DNA of 64,000 bases from Bradyrhizobium sp. CSA112 (GTDB lineage Bacteria > Pseudomonadota > Alphaproteobacteria > Rhizobiales > Xanthobacteraceae): positions 62,001 through 126,000 of the forward strand of contig NZ_JAACFS010000010.1 of assembly GCF_029051645.1 (NCBI RefSeq). Reading direction: 5' to 3'. Shown here piece after piece: positions 15,901 to 24,557 of the stretch (its first letter is position 1; each line of letters opens with the position of its first letter). The position numbers and the translations under genes are program-made. The notes beneath the pieces were generated by a model. The model made no database searches. It had not been told where the DNA came from and saw only the letters and a program-made list of their open reading frames with translations.

Positions 15901-17097
15901 CTACGTTTCCGCTGTCTCGATGGTCCTGGTTTCACGGAGCCGGCCGATATCGGCCTCGCTCAGGCCTGCTTCGCGGAGGATTTCGGCAGTATGCTGTCCC
16001 AGCCGCGGCGGCGGCAGCCTGACTTTGCGCGTTACGTTCTCGAACTGGACCGGGTGCGCGATAGCCTTGTGACAGCCCAGCTGCGGATGATCGTAGTCCA
16101 CGATGATACCGCGCGCCTTGGTCTGGGGCTCATTCATGACGTCGGCTATGGTGTTCACCGGCGAGCACGGAACGCCGATCTTCTGCAGCAGCACAAGCCA
16201 CTCGGACCGCGTGCGCGTCGCCATGATGTCCTGAACGATTTCGATCGTGACTTCGAAATGAGCGACGCGATCAGCGTTGGTCGCAAAGCGGGAGTCCGCG
16301 AGAAGATCCTCGCGTCCCACGAGCTTGCAGAAGCGCTCCCAGTGATTGTTGTTCGCGATCCCCAAGAGTAAGAGATCGTCCGACGCCTCGAAGACCTGAT
16401 AGGGGCAGAGCGACTCGTGACCAGACCCGGATTTCGCCGGCAATTGGCCCCGTGCCCAGTAACTCTCCAGATTAAATCCGAGAAAGCCGACAGCGGTCTC
16501 GAACAACGACACCTCCAGGAAGCAGCCTTTCCCGGTCTTGCTGCGGTTGATCAGGGCGGCAAGGATGCCGGATAGAGCATGCATGCCCGTGCCTTGGTCG
16601 ATCGGCGACAACGGCACTCGGGTCGGCCCGGATCCGGGATGACCGGTCATGCTGAGAATGCCGCTGTAGGCCTGCAGGATCAGGTCGTATCCGCGCGCGT
16701 CCTTCATTGGGCCGGATCGGCCGTAGCCTGAAACGCTGCAATAGATGATCCTCGGATTGATTGATCGAAGCGTTTCGTAGTCGATTCCGAGCCGCTCGGT
16801 CACGCCGCCAGCGAAGCTCTCGATCACGACGTCAGTTTTCTCCACGAGCGACCTGACGATCGGTCGGCTCTCGGGATTTTTCAGATCGAGGGCTAGACTC
16901 CGCTTGTTCCGGTTCACGTTCAGGAAAACCGCTCCGAACCCTTCCCGGAAAGGCGGCCACTGTCTTGTGTCGTCGCCCTTGCCGACGGGCTCGACTTTTA
17001 TGATCTCGGCGCCGAGATCTCCAAGATACTGGGTGCACAGAGGACCTGCGAGGACCTGTGTGAAATCAAGCACGTGGGTACCCTCTAGCGGTTTCAT
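15901..17097 (-). CDS. CaiB/BaiF class III CoA-transferase
   Basis: A 398-residue class III CoA-transferase. The N-terminal KPLEGTHVLDFTQVLAGPLC, IKVEPVGKGDDTR, and the likely catalytic Asp in ARGYDLILQAYSG (about residue 165) are visible. It moves CoA between acyl-CoA and a free acid. The ATG at 17097 follows a strong GGAGGGAG; the frame reaches 17112 but that start lacks a site. It is the first enzyme gene after the ABC transporter, about 265 bases downstream of the permease. With the acyl-CoA ligase it gives the block two ways of making CoA esters. Confidence 0.88.
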   Translation of the reverse strand: MKPLEGTHVLDFTQVLAGPLCTQYLGDLGAEIIKVEPVGKGDDTRQWPPFREGFGAVFLNVNRNKRSLALDLKNPESRPIVRSLVEKTDVVIESFAGGVTERLGIDYETLRSINPRIIYCSVSGYGRSGPMKDARGYDLILQAYSGILSMTGHPGSGPTRVPLSPIDQGTGMHALSGILAALINRSKTGKGCFLEVSLFETAVGFLGFNLESYWARGQLPAKSGSGHESLCPYQVFEASDDLLLLGIANNNHWERFCKLVGREDLLADSRFATNADRVAHFEVTIEIVQDIMATRTRSEWLVLLQKIGVPCSPVNTIADVMNEPQTKARGIIVDYDHPQLGCHKAIAHPVQFENVTRKVRLPPPRLGQHTAEILREAGLSEADIGRLRETRTIETAET

Positions 17098-17362
17098 GTC
17101 TCCCTCCAACACAGGATATAGATTGAGGCGCGTGCCTCCTCGTGCTCCCCTTCAACCGCAAATCCGGACACGCTTGCGGTTCTTGTCGGCGCAGAACTAG
17201 ACCTTCGGCTTGTCGTCATAGGTGGCACTCACCGGCCTCGGCTTCATTACGTACGCGCCGGCGGACCTCGTCGCCTGCAAGCTCAGCGAGGCCAAAGCCC
17301 GCGGTAACTGGTGCCGTGCGTGCTGTTCGGGGTCGAGTTCGCGGGGGATGACCATCATCGTC

Positions 17363-18133
17363 TTATCGCCACCTGAGCAGGCGGTTCTCGAGCGAGTTCA
17401 TCCCCGAGCTGATGCCGACGCCGATCATCGACAACAGGAAGATGATGCCGAACACCCCGTTGGTCTTGAAGCTTGCGGCGAGCACCGACAGCGTCTGGCC
17501 GAGGCCGTGTTCGGACGCGAAGATCTCCGCGCCGATCACGCCGAGCAGGGCGAAGACGAGACCAAGCCGCAGGCCGTTGAAGATCACCGGCACGGCGCTT
17601 GGCAGCACGAACTTGCGGAAAATCTGGCTTCCGCTGGCGCCGAGCGTGCGGGCGAGCGTGATGTGATCGGGATTGACGCCGCGCCCGCCGGCCACGGTGC
17701 TGCTCAGCACGATGAAGAAGGTGAGGCTGAAACCGACGGCGACCTTCGAGCCAAGGCCCAGACCGAACCAGATGATGAACAGCGGGGCCAGCGCGATGCG
17801 CGGCATTGCGTTCAGCGCCGTGAAGATCGGGTTGAGCACCGCTTCCGTCGTTGGGCTCGTGACGAACAGCATGCCGACTAGCACGCCTGCGACACTGCCG
17901 AGCACGAAGGCGATCATGGTGCCGCCCATCGACCAGTAGAAGTCGTTCAACAGGCTCTGGGTGACGAATACCTCATGCCAAAGATACTGCACGATGCCGG
18001 TCGGCTTGCCGATCAGGATCGGGTCGATCAGTTTCGAGGTGGCCGCCCACTCCCACAAGACGAAGAACACGGCAAGCAAAACCAGCCTTGCCGCCCAGAT
18101 CCTTCCAGATCCCCACACGCGTTCGTCGGTCAT
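17363..18133 (-). CDS. ABC transporter permease (TauC/SsuC-type)
   Basis: A 256-residue inner-membrane permease with about six hydrophobic segments. The coupling motif LARTLGASGSQIFRKFVLPSAVP (residues about 165-187) is the EAA loop that docks to the ATPase. It belongs to the nitrate/sulfonate/taurine permease group. I chose the ATG at 18133 because it overlaps the ATPase stop (ATGA at 18130-18133); the open frame continuing to 18631 lies inside the ATPase gene and is a shadow. It works with 18130-18960 and 18987-20039. Confidence 0.88.
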   Translation of the reverse strand: MTDERVWGSGRIWAARLVLLAVFFVLWEWAATSKLIDPILIGKPTGIVQYLWHEVFVTQSLLNDFYWSMGGTMIAFVLGSVAGVLVGMLFVTSPTTEAVLNPIFTALNAMPRIALAPLFIIWFGLGLGSKVAVGFSLTFFIVLSSTVAGGRGVNPDHITLARTLGASGSQIFRKFVLPSAVPVIFNGLRLGLVFALLGVIGAEIFASEHGLGQTLSVLAASFKTNGVFGIIFLLSMIGVGISSGMNSLENRLLRWR

Positions 18134-18960
18134 TGGCTCAATCCCTCTTCCAGCTTGCTCCACACCTGGGCGTAAAGCTCGTGATAGTGTGGCTCCTTCT
18201 GCAGCGCGCGCACCGAGCGCGGCCGGCCGAGCGTGATCGGAACGTCGGCAATGATGCGCCCCGGCCGCGAGCTCATGACGAGGACGCGGTCCGACATCGA
18301 CACGGCTTCTGACAGGTCGTGGGTGATGAACAGCACGGTGCGCTGCTCGCGCTGCCATAGCGACAGCAGCACGTCTTCCAGCTGCAATTTCGTCTGCGCA
18401 TCGAGCGCGCCGAATGGCTCGTCCATCAACAGGATCGGCGAGTCCAGCGAGAAGGTGCGCGCGAGCGCCACGCGCTGGCGCATGCCCTGCGACAGCGCTT
18501 TGGGATAGGCGTTCTCGAAACCCTTCAGGCCGACCTTTTCCAGCAGGTCGACCGCTCGGGCGCGGCGCTTCTCGGCCGGCACACCGCGCACCTCGGCGCC
18601 GAGTTCGGCATTGCCGAGCGCCGTGCGCCATGGCGCGAGCGCGTCACGCGCCAACATGTAGGCGAGATCATGGCTGCCGGTGACCGGCGGCTTGCCGTTC
18701 ACGAGCAGCGTGCCGCGGCCCGCGCCCGACGGCAAGAGGCCAGCCGCGAAGTTCAACAGCGTGGTCTTGCCGCAGCCCGAGGGGCCGACGATGGAGACGA
18801 ATTCGCTAGGCGCGATGTTCAGGGAGAATTCCGACACCGCTGTCAGCTTGGCGGCTTCGAACGCCACCGACACCTTGTCGAAGATGATCGAGCCTGGCGC
18901 AGGCTTTGCTACGGTACCGGCGCTGGCTTTCATCTGAGTTGGGTTCATGGCCATATTCAT
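18130..18960 (-). CDS. ABC transporter ATP-binding protein (TauB/SsuB-type)
   Basis: A 276-residue ATPase with Walker A (GPSGCGKTTLL), ABC signature (LSQGMRQRVALAR), Walker B (ILLMDEPFGALD) and the switch His in FITHDLSEAV. The first 25 residues are a low-complexity lead and the true start may be any of several Met codons. It powers uptake through the permease encoded by the overlapping next gene. The specificity of this subgroup (nitrate, sulfonate, taurine or aromatic acids) cannot be told from the ATPase. Confidence 0.9.
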   Translation of the reverse strand: MNMAMNPTQMKASAGTVAKPAPGSIIFDKVSVAFEAAKLTAVSEFSLNIAPSEFVSIVGPSGCGKTTLLNFAAGLLPSGAGRGTLLVNGKPPVTGSHDLAYMLARDALAPWRTALGNAELGAEVRGVPAEKRRARAVDLLEKVGLKGFENAYPKALSQGMRQRVALARTFSLDSPILLMDEPFGALDAQTKLQLEDVLLSLWQREQRTVLFITHDLSEAVSMSDRVLVMSSRPGRIIADVPITLGRPRSVRALQKEPHYHELYAQVWSKLEEGLSQ

Positions 18961-18986
18961 TGTTTTCTCTTTCGCTCAAGCCCGCA

Positions 18987-20039
18987 TCAAGGCGTCTGTG
19001 GCGCCTTGTCCCAGAGCACCCGCTTGGCATCGACCTTCGCGTCGATGATCTTGTTCTCGAGGCTGAAGTCCATGATCTCCTGCAGCGCCGAGACCTTGAC
19101 CTTCAGGTCCTTGCTGTAGGCAGGGATCACGCTCTTGATCCAGTTCCTGCGTATCTCGTCGGCGCCCGTCATGTCGCCGAAGGAAATGATCGGCGTGTAG
19201 ATCTTGACGAGCTCGTCGAAATTCTTCGGATCGTTGAACCAGGCGGCCGCGTCCGTCATCGCCGCGCTGAACGCTTCCATCAGCTTCGGGTTACTCTCCA
19301 CCATTTCCTTGCGCGCAGCGAAGACGATGTTGGCGCCGATCGTCGCTTTCACCGACTTCGGACCTTCGCCGATTGTCATGTCGATCACCGTCTCGCAGGT
19401 CTTGTTGAATTGACACACCTGTGTCAGCGGCTGGTACATGATCGCCGCATCGATCTGCTTGCCGATGACGAGCGCGGTGTAGGTGGTGTTCGGTGCGCCC
19501 ACTGCAACATACGTCACATCTTCCGGATTCAAGCCGGCGTCCTTGAGCATGGCGTTGAAATACTTCTCGTTCGAGCTGCCACGCGCGGCGACGCCGATCC
19601 GCTTGCCCCTGAAGTCGTTCATGATCTCCGGATAGCTCTTGTCGCGGCTGGGCATCGGCACGTCTTTGCGCACGCTGATCGACAGCACGTTCGCCGGCAT
19701 GGCGGTGCCGACAATGACGACCTCAGCGCCCGCGACCACCGCTGCGCCGACGAGATCCGCGCCGCTATGAGTGAAGTCGATGCTCTTGCCGACCAGCGCC
19801 TGCAGGCCGAGCGAGGTCGAATTGAGTATCTTGATCTCGCACTTGAAATTGTACTTCTCGCAGAAGCCTTTCTCCTTGGCGATGATCGCATGCATGTTGC
19901 CGGTCGTGCTGGCGTAGTTCTGGATGCCGACCGTCTCGCCGTTGGCGCGCGGCGTTTGTGCCGCAGCCTGGCCTGAGATAGCGACAAGTGCGATAGCTGA
20001 CGCGGTGCACAAACTGAATCTGAATGACTGGCTTTTCAT
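18987..20039 (-). CDS. ABC transporter substrate-binding protein (NMT1/TauA-like)
   Basis: A 350-residue periplasmic binding protein. The signal peptide (about 1-27) has a basic start, a hydrophobic core and a likely AAAQT-type cleavage. The mature part has the NMT1/THI5-like pattern: GIQNYASTTGNMHAIIAKEKG, the LVGKSIDFTHSGADL region and YQPLTQVC. It delivers the substrate to the permease/ATPase pair. It is the first gene of the minus-strand block and lies 36 bases after the dioxygenase gene, so the dioxygenase may share its transcript. The substrate is unknown. Confidence 0.87.
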   Translation of the reverse strand: MKSQSFRFSLCTASAIALVAISGQAAAQTPRANGETVGIQNYASTTGNMHAIIAKEKGFCEKYNFKCEIKILNSTSLGLQALVGKSIDFTHSGADLVGAAVVAGAEVVIVGTAMPANVLSISVRKDVPMPSRDKSYPEIMNDFRGKRIGVAARGSSNEKYFNAMLKDAGLNPEDVTYVAVGAPNTTYTALVIGKQIDAAIMYQPLTQVCQFNKTCETVIDMTIGEGPKSVKATIGANIVFAARKEMVESNPKLMEAFSAAMTDAAAWFNDPKNFDELVKIYTPIISFGDMTGADEIRRNWIKSVIPAYSKDLKVKVSALQEIMDFSLENKIIDAKVDAKRVLWDKAPQTP

Positions 20040-20075
20040 TTCTTACCTCCCGATGCGTTGTTATGACTGCCTGCT

Positions 20076-20906
20076 TCAGATGAACTGGTTCACCTCGAGC
20101 ATGTTCGCGGAGGGATCCTGGAGATAGATCTGATACATCCTGTCCATCGCATACACTTTGGCGTCAGATATGAGCACGCCGTCCCGTTCCAGGCGGGCCT
20201 TTACGGCATGCACATCGCGCACCGAGAATGCCGGGTGTCCGCCGACTGTCGGGTTGTGCTCGAGGCTGTACCGGGTGGGGAAGCGTGGGTCGGCGCGAAC
20301 GATGTGTATGCCGCGGTTGAAGTCGCCAAGGGACAAAAGCGAAACCATTGACGGATCTACGACGACGTCACCAGCAGCAGCTGGAGCTTGCCAGCGGCCT
20401 TCGGTCATACCGGCGATTTCGACATAGAATGCGGCTGCTTCTCGCACGTCGCAGGCCTCTAGATTGACATGATGGATCCCCCAGCCCCAGTCGTGCACCA
20501 AAGACTGAATGGCTTGGTCTGTTAGCCCACCCGTCGATCTCTGACAGAAGGCCACGACATTCATCGCCGGGTCGATCGTGTAAATGGCGGATGCGTCAAA
20601 GTCGCCAGGCAAGGCGTGCACGTAAGGTATCGCCGCTCGGTCCAATCTGCTCGCGATTCCATTCAAGTCGTCAGTGTCGAAAGCGACATGGCGAGTGCCT
20701 GCCGATCCGTGCAATTCCGACGCAGTTCGGTTGAGCAGCCTCGGCGGCTTTCTAATTCGCAAGCCTCGACTGCCGCTGCCGAAAGCGATCGTCTGATCGG
20801 CGACTTTAACGGCTCGGCCTAGTCCGATATAGGATTCAAAAAATTTCTGTGCCTCCGCCAGATCGTGCGTTGCAAGGGACACTCGATGGATCGCTGAAAT
20901 CGTCAC
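20076..20906 (-). CDS. VOC-superfamily extradiol dioxygenase-like protein
   Basis: A 276-residue protein with two glyoxalase/bleomycin-resistance-type modules (about 5-120 and 140-260), the layout of type I extradiol dioxygenases. Candidate iron ligands are His in WGIHHVNLEACD, His in GGHPAFSVRD and Glu in ANMLEVNQ. It could open a catechol-type ring. I chose the GTG at 20906 because AGGAGGAG lies just upstream; the longer frame to 21089 crosses the divergent promoter region and has no site. Context with a CoA catabolic block and a divergent IclR regulator supports an aromatic-degradation role. The exact substrate is inference. Confidence 0.8.
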   Translation of the reverse strand: MTISAIHRVSLATHDLAEAQKFFESYIGLGRAVKVADQTIAFGSGSRGLRIRKPPRLLNRTASELHGSAGTRHVAFDTDDLNGIASRLDRAAIPYVHALPGDFDASAIYTIDPAMNVVAFCQRSTGGLTDQAIQSLVHDWGWGIHHVNLEACDVREAAAFYVEIAGMTEGRWQAPAAAGDVVVDPSMVSLLSLGDFNRGIHIVRADPRFPTRYSLEHNPTVGGHPAFSVRDVHAVKARLERDGVLISDAKVYAMDRMYQIYLQDPSANMLEVNQFI

Positions 20907-21188
20907 TGCAACTCCTCCTGACCATATCGTTTGATGTAGCTTTGGACTGGCGGCACCTCGACCAGAGCCAACGGCCGGAAGCGACAACAGTAAGCTCTTG
21001 GTTGGATCGTCGGCGCGACTTACCCTGTTGGTGAACCGATCCAGCCTAGAAGCGACGCGCCGAGGTGATCTGCAGCCATTGATCCCCAAAAGTAGACCGG
21101 CAGCCAGTGGCTTGACGCATCATTCCGCTGTATGGAACGAGGGAGAAGCGCGGCTTAAGGGCTAAAGAGCATTATTGAGGAGGCCCAC
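20907..21188. promoter_or_regulatory. Divergent promoter region between dioxygenase and iclR-type genes
   Basis: This 282-base gap separates the leftward catabolic block from the rightward IclR gene. It is the natural place for both promoters and the IclR operator. Only the ribosome-binding sites could be placed with confidence: AGGAGGAG before 20906 and GAGGAGG before 21189. No operator palindrome was convincing. Confidence 0.45.
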
Positions 21189-21971
21189 ATGACTTCCGGA
21201 TCTCCCGTCGAGGCGGTTCGACGCGCCTTCGCGCTTTTGGAAGAGCTGAACCGCCAGCGCATCAACAGTGTTCAACATCTGCACGAGGCAACCGCGCTTC
21301 CGAAATCGACCATCGTACGCCTGCTGGAGACTCTTCGGCTGCTCGGCTACGTGGCGAACGATCCACGACAGGGCGGATACCAGGTGACCTCAGGGGTTCG
21401 CACGCTAAGCTCAGGCTTCCATGGTGATCCGCTTGTGGTCGAGGCGGCCCGTTCTTGGGCGATCGAATTCACCCGCCGGCACAAGCTTCCGATCGGCGTT
21501 GCCGTGTTCGATCAGGACGCCATGGTTGTCCGATTCTCGACAACGCGGGAAAGTCCGATGTCACCATTTCACGCGACCGTTAACATGAGGCTGCCGCTTC
21601 TGACGCGTGCGATGGGCCGCTCCTATATCGCGTTCTGTCCCGCAGCGGAGCGTAATTACATTCTTGGTGTCCTCGCTCGCTCGGCTCATCCCGAGGATCG
21701 GGCCGCACGCGACCCGGAGGAGGTTCGCGAAATCATTGCGCGCGTGCGGCGCAACGGCTTCGCGGAACGATCGCCTGATGTCCCGCCGAAGTCAGCGAAC
21801 ACCTTCAGTGTTCCCATACGCCACGGACGCAAGGTTCTTGCCACCCTCGGAGTGAGTTACTTCCTTTCGGCAATGCCGAAAACGAAGGCCATAGCATCTT
21901 ACGTCCCTCCGCTTTTGGATCTGGCCAAGAAGATCGAAAAGAGCGTAGCTGATCTCACAAGAGTTCAGTAA
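21189..21971 (+). CDS. IclR-family transcriptional regulator
   Basis: A 260-residue regulator. An N-terminal winged helix-turn-helix (about 7-65; SVQHLHEATALPKSTIVRLLETLRLLGYV) is followed by the IclR effector domain (about 75-250; PLLTRAMGRSYIAFCP, VPIRHGRKVLATLGVSYF). GAGGAGG precedes the ATG. It is divergent from the dioxygenase/ABC/CoA block and is probably its effector-controlled activator or repressor, as IclR proteins commonly are for aromatic catabolism. Confidence 0.9.
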   Translation: MTSGSPVEAVRRAFALLEELNRQRINSVQHLHEATALPKSTIVRLLETLRLLGYVANDPRQGGYQVTSGVRTLSSGFHGDPLVVEAARSWAIEFTRRHKLPIGVAVFDQDAMVVRFSTTRESPMSPFHATVNMRLPLLTRAMGRSYIAFCPAAERNYILGVLARSAHPEDRAARDPEEVREIIARVRRNGFAERSPDVPPKSANTFSVPIRHGRKVLATLGVSYFLSAMPKTKAIASYVPPLLDLAKKIEKSVADLTRVQ

Positions 21972-22262
21972 GCGATTGTCTGCGCTGAAGCAGCTAGGCG
22001 CCGGCAAGAGCAAGAGACCGAATTGCGTTAGATGTCGGGGGCCATGCTTGGGCGAGATGCAGAGGCGGTAGCGGTCGGCGAGCATTTACATGGTCCCACT
22101 AAGACAGACAGAAACTAAGCGAACTATTTCGCGAGAGCGGTGGAGCCGATCCTGCGAGAACGCCGCTCAATCTTATTGCGTGTGCGCGACCTCTCCGACT
22201 GCCGTCGCTCTTGCCGCGCGACTTGCCGGTCTCGTTCGCCTAGCCAATCACCGCGTGCTGGT

Positions 22263-22877
22263 TCAATGCGACTCGCTGGCGTAGCGAGAGCCGGGTGTCC
22301 TGATCTCCTGCAACTCGCGTTCCGTGAATGGAAAGGTCACGACAAAGGATGTACCTTCATCATCAAACCAGTGACCAATCCGACCACCCAGGCTCCTAGC
22401 AAGATTGTGCGCGATCCTAAAGTCGCGCACCGGGCTCGCTCTCGCCATTCCCAACCCGTTGTCCGAAACCGCGCAATGAATTAAGCTGCCTTCCCACGTC
22501 AACTCAATACTTATCTTGCCCTCTCGAGTGCCGAAGAAGCAAGCGTGACGCACCGCGTTTGTTACAAGCTCTTTCGCGAGCAGCCCCAGTAGCCAGCAAC
22601 GCTCGGTTTCGAGCGGCAAAGTAGCCGCTGAAATGATCAGATAAATCTTCATCCGATGCACTCTGGATGGATTGACTGTCCAACCGATGTTGCAGAGATA
22701 CTCCGCAGCATCGACCAACTTGTCGCGATCCCGCATGGCCAACACTACGTTGGCATGCCGGATCTCGACGAAGTCATTCAGTGCCGTCTTGACATCGGGG
22801 CTTTCTGTCCGGACGGCTGGGGTAGAGACGAGATTGATCGCGGCAAACTGGTCTGCGACGGTTCTCACGACGGACAT
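22263..22877 (-). CDS. Histidine-kinase-type ATPase domain protein
   Basis: A 204-residue protein. The N-terminal half looks like a short dimerisation region (EIRHANVVLAMRDRDKLVDA). The C-terminal half is a GHKL ATPase with N box (LLAKELVTNAVRHA), G1 (VSDNGLGMA) and G2 (DEGTSFVVTFPF). The order resembles HWE/HisKA_2 kinases, but the conserved phospho-acceptor His is not clearly visible and no sensor domain is attached. It could be a phosphotransfer-type kinase or an anti-sigma-like ATPase. No partner regulator is adjacent. Confidence 0.6.
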   Translation of the reverse strand: MSVVRTVADQFAAINLVSTPAVRTESPDVKTALNDFVEIRHANVVLAMRDRDKLVDAAEYLCNIGWTVNPSRVHRMKIYLIISAATLPLETERCWLLGLLAKELVTNAVRHACFFGTREGKISIELTWEGSLIHCAVSDNGLGMARASPVRDFRIAHNLARSLGGRIGHWFDDEGTSFVVTFPFTERELQEIRTPGSRYASESH

Positions 22878-23113
22878 CCCTTTTCGAATTCGAGTGTGGG
22901 AGCGAGGGGATCACTGCCAGTAGATTCTTATCATCGTGGACTGGAAATCGACTGGACGAAGAGACTGTTCACTAAGCGTTGGCTTAGCACCGAAAAGCGA
23001 GTCTGAAGCTCAGCAGGTCGGACGCAGCCCGACGCCGGCACGGAGGAGTTGATCTCGTCCTGCACGTGCTCGTGCGTCGCCGGCGGCCTGTGCCTGAAGA
23101 AGATCGAAAAAGC

Positions 23114-23229
23114 AGCAACGGAAGGCGACAGGTTCAACAAGTCGTTCGGAAAAGATTTCGGATCCTGAGGGGCATCGAATGCGACATTCTCGCCGACGGC
23201 TCGCTCGATTGTCCGGACGATGTCCTAGG
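23114..23229 (+). pseudogene. Fragment of PolX-type DNA polymerase PHP domain
   Basis: One frame gives ATEGDRFNKSFGKDF. One base later the reading continues as RILRGIECDILADGSLDCPD. This is the PHP-domain segment of bacterial PolX, where 'FRIL.GIE.DILADGSLD.PD' is characteristic. A single missing base near 23160 separates the halves. Nothing else of the roughly 570-residue protein is present on either side, so this is an isolated scrap. Confidence 0.55.
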
Positions 23230-23391
23230 ATTGAGAGGCTTGTGGCGGATGCAGACGAGCCCGCGACACCGGCGCAGCGCCAAGCCAGCAAGCGATCTGT
23301 CATTCCGCGTGGGGTCCGAACGCCGATCGGCGTCCTAAGTGATTGATCGATCTTGCAAGTGCAGGATCAATGTTGGGCGCCGATTCACATC

Positions 23392-23711
23392 GGATCGTGG
23401 AAGAGTCTGGCGCCTGGGACCAGTGTTGTCGAGGTTGCCCAACGACATGACGTTCACCGCAGTTTGCTTACGGTCTGGCGGCGACAGGCGCGCGGGCGTC
23501 CTCGCTTGCGGGTCTGAGCCAGTGCAACGGCAGGCAGGATGACGGGGTCCGTTTTGCGGCAGTCTCCATTGCGCCGGACCGACAACCCTTGACGGCGCCC
23601 TCCGGAACCAGCGGTGCGATCGAGATTGAGTTCGCGACCGAGGCTCGGATGCGGATCGCAGGCGCGGTTGACGCGGCGACGCTGCGCACTTGTGGCGGCG
23701 CTGCAGAAGCA
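23392..23711 (+). pseudogene. Decayed IS66 tnpA
   Basis: One frame reads SLAPGTSVVEVAQRHDVHRS then LLTVWRRQAR, the helix-turn-helix of an IS66-type OrfA. After a frameshift the C-terminal part reads DGVRFAAVSIAPD and GAIEIEFATEARMRIAGAVD, the usual OrfA tail. No ribosome-binding site, tnpB or tnpC follows. It differs from the intact element at 2849-5287, so it is a separate, older insertion. Confidence 0.6.
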
Positions 23712-23781
23712 ATGTTGGGCGCCTCTTCAAAGCCCGCTTGCAACCATAGCTCTTCGCATAGTTGACATACCATGTCGTGGT

Positions 23782-24048
23782 TCAACGACGAGCTGCTGGA
23801 TCGGGTCGATCTATCCCCTTGTGTGCCGTTGGGTCCGCCTCGAACGCTTGCTTCCCCTTTGCTGACCACAGCGCTCGCGCCCGTTCGCCTTGATCGCTTT
23901 GGAGCTTGTCGGCGATCCAGAGCAGCGCGCCGAGCATGGTGGCGCGATCATCGCCGATCAGGTTGATGAGTCCGGCTTTCACGACGAGGCCGCCGAGTTC
24001 GATGAGGTGCCGCGTCCGCTTGCGGCGCTCGACCTGCCATGTGCGCAC
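23782..24048 (-). CDS. traD: Conjugal transfer protein TraD (Ti-type)
   Basis: An 88-residue protein starting GTG at 24048 (RTWQVERRKRTRHLIELGGL), with VVKAGLINLIGDDRATMLGA and ALLWIADKLQSD. This matches the short TraD of Ti-type DNA-processing operons, which is not the VirD4-like TraD of F. The start lies one base after the traC stop, so the two are co-translated. It is predicted to join the relaxosome at the oriT on the other side of traC; its mechanism is poorly known. Confidence 0.72.
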   Translation of the reverse strand: MRTWQVERRKRTRHLIELGGLVVKAGLINLIGDDRATMLGALLWIADKLQSDQGERARALWSAKGKQAFEADPTAHKGIDRPDPAARR

Positions 24049-24049
24049 G

Positions 24050-24376
24050 TCATGTCGTGCCCTTGCGGCCTGACACCGGTTGCGCGCCGCCCGGTTGCGC
24101 CGGAGCGCCGTCCGTGTCGCGGTCAGTTGTCGGTGCATTTCGCCGCGACCGTCCCTGAAAGAACGCGGCCCCGCGCCTGGCCCATGCCTCCCTCTTTCCG
24201 GCCTCTTTTGTCTCCACCAGCACGATCAGGGCACCCGCCAGTTCATTGGCGGTAAATGCGTCAGCCCCGGTGACGATTACCAATTCGCCGAGCTGCCGCA
24301 CCTTGCGGGTTTTTAGCCCGCGCGCCTTGTCTTCGAGCGTTTTCAGTTCAGCGTCAAAGTCCCGTGGCTTGCGCAT
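24050..24376 (-). CDS. traC: Conjugal transfer protein TraC (Ti-type)
   Basis: A basic protein of about 108 residues: RKPRDFDAELKTLEDKAR, KTRKVRQLGELVIVTGAD and WARRGAAFFQGRS. This pattern belongs to TraC accessory proteins encoded divergently from the TraA relaxase and next to oriT. GGAGGG lies immediately upstream. Two adjacent ATGs (24379 and 24376) are possible and the spacing favours the second. It probably binds oriT DNA to help relaxosome assembly. Confidence 0.72.
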   Translation of the reverse strand: MRKPRDFDAELKTLEDKARGLKTRKVRQLGELVIVTGADAFTANELAGALIVLVETKEAGKREAWARRGAAFFQGRSRRNAPTTDRDTDGAPAQPGGAQPVSGRKGTT

Positions 24377-24501
24377 CATACCCTCCGTAAGCTGTGTAAG
24401 CTGTCGATGGAGCAATGATAGTTGAGCAGCCCGCAGAATGCTGTAAGGCTGGCGGGACAGCCTGAGACGGGGTAATCCCGCCCGAGAATTTTTCGAAGGA
24501 G

Positions 24502-24529
24502 GGCGCGCTTATACGTCGTTCCGACGTGC
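24502..24529. other. oriT: Candidate origin of transfer (oriT), Q-type nick region with hairpin
   Basis: The stretch AGGGCGCGCTTA (24502-24513), read on the minus strand as TAAGCGCGCCCT, differs at one base from the RSF1010-type nick sequence TAAGTGCGCCCT. It also resembles Ti plasmid oriT. Next to it is a perfect hairpin ACGTCG-TTC-CGACGT (24515-24529). The position between divergent traC and traA is where oriT lies in Ti-type systems. Confidence 0.72.
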
Positions 24530-24557
24530 GCTTTGCCGTGTCAATGATCCGGTCGCG

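Noticed and set aside
18134..18631. Upstream extension of the ABC permease frame
   Set aside because: It lies inside the ATPase gene in another frame; the ATGA overlap fixes the permease start at 18133.
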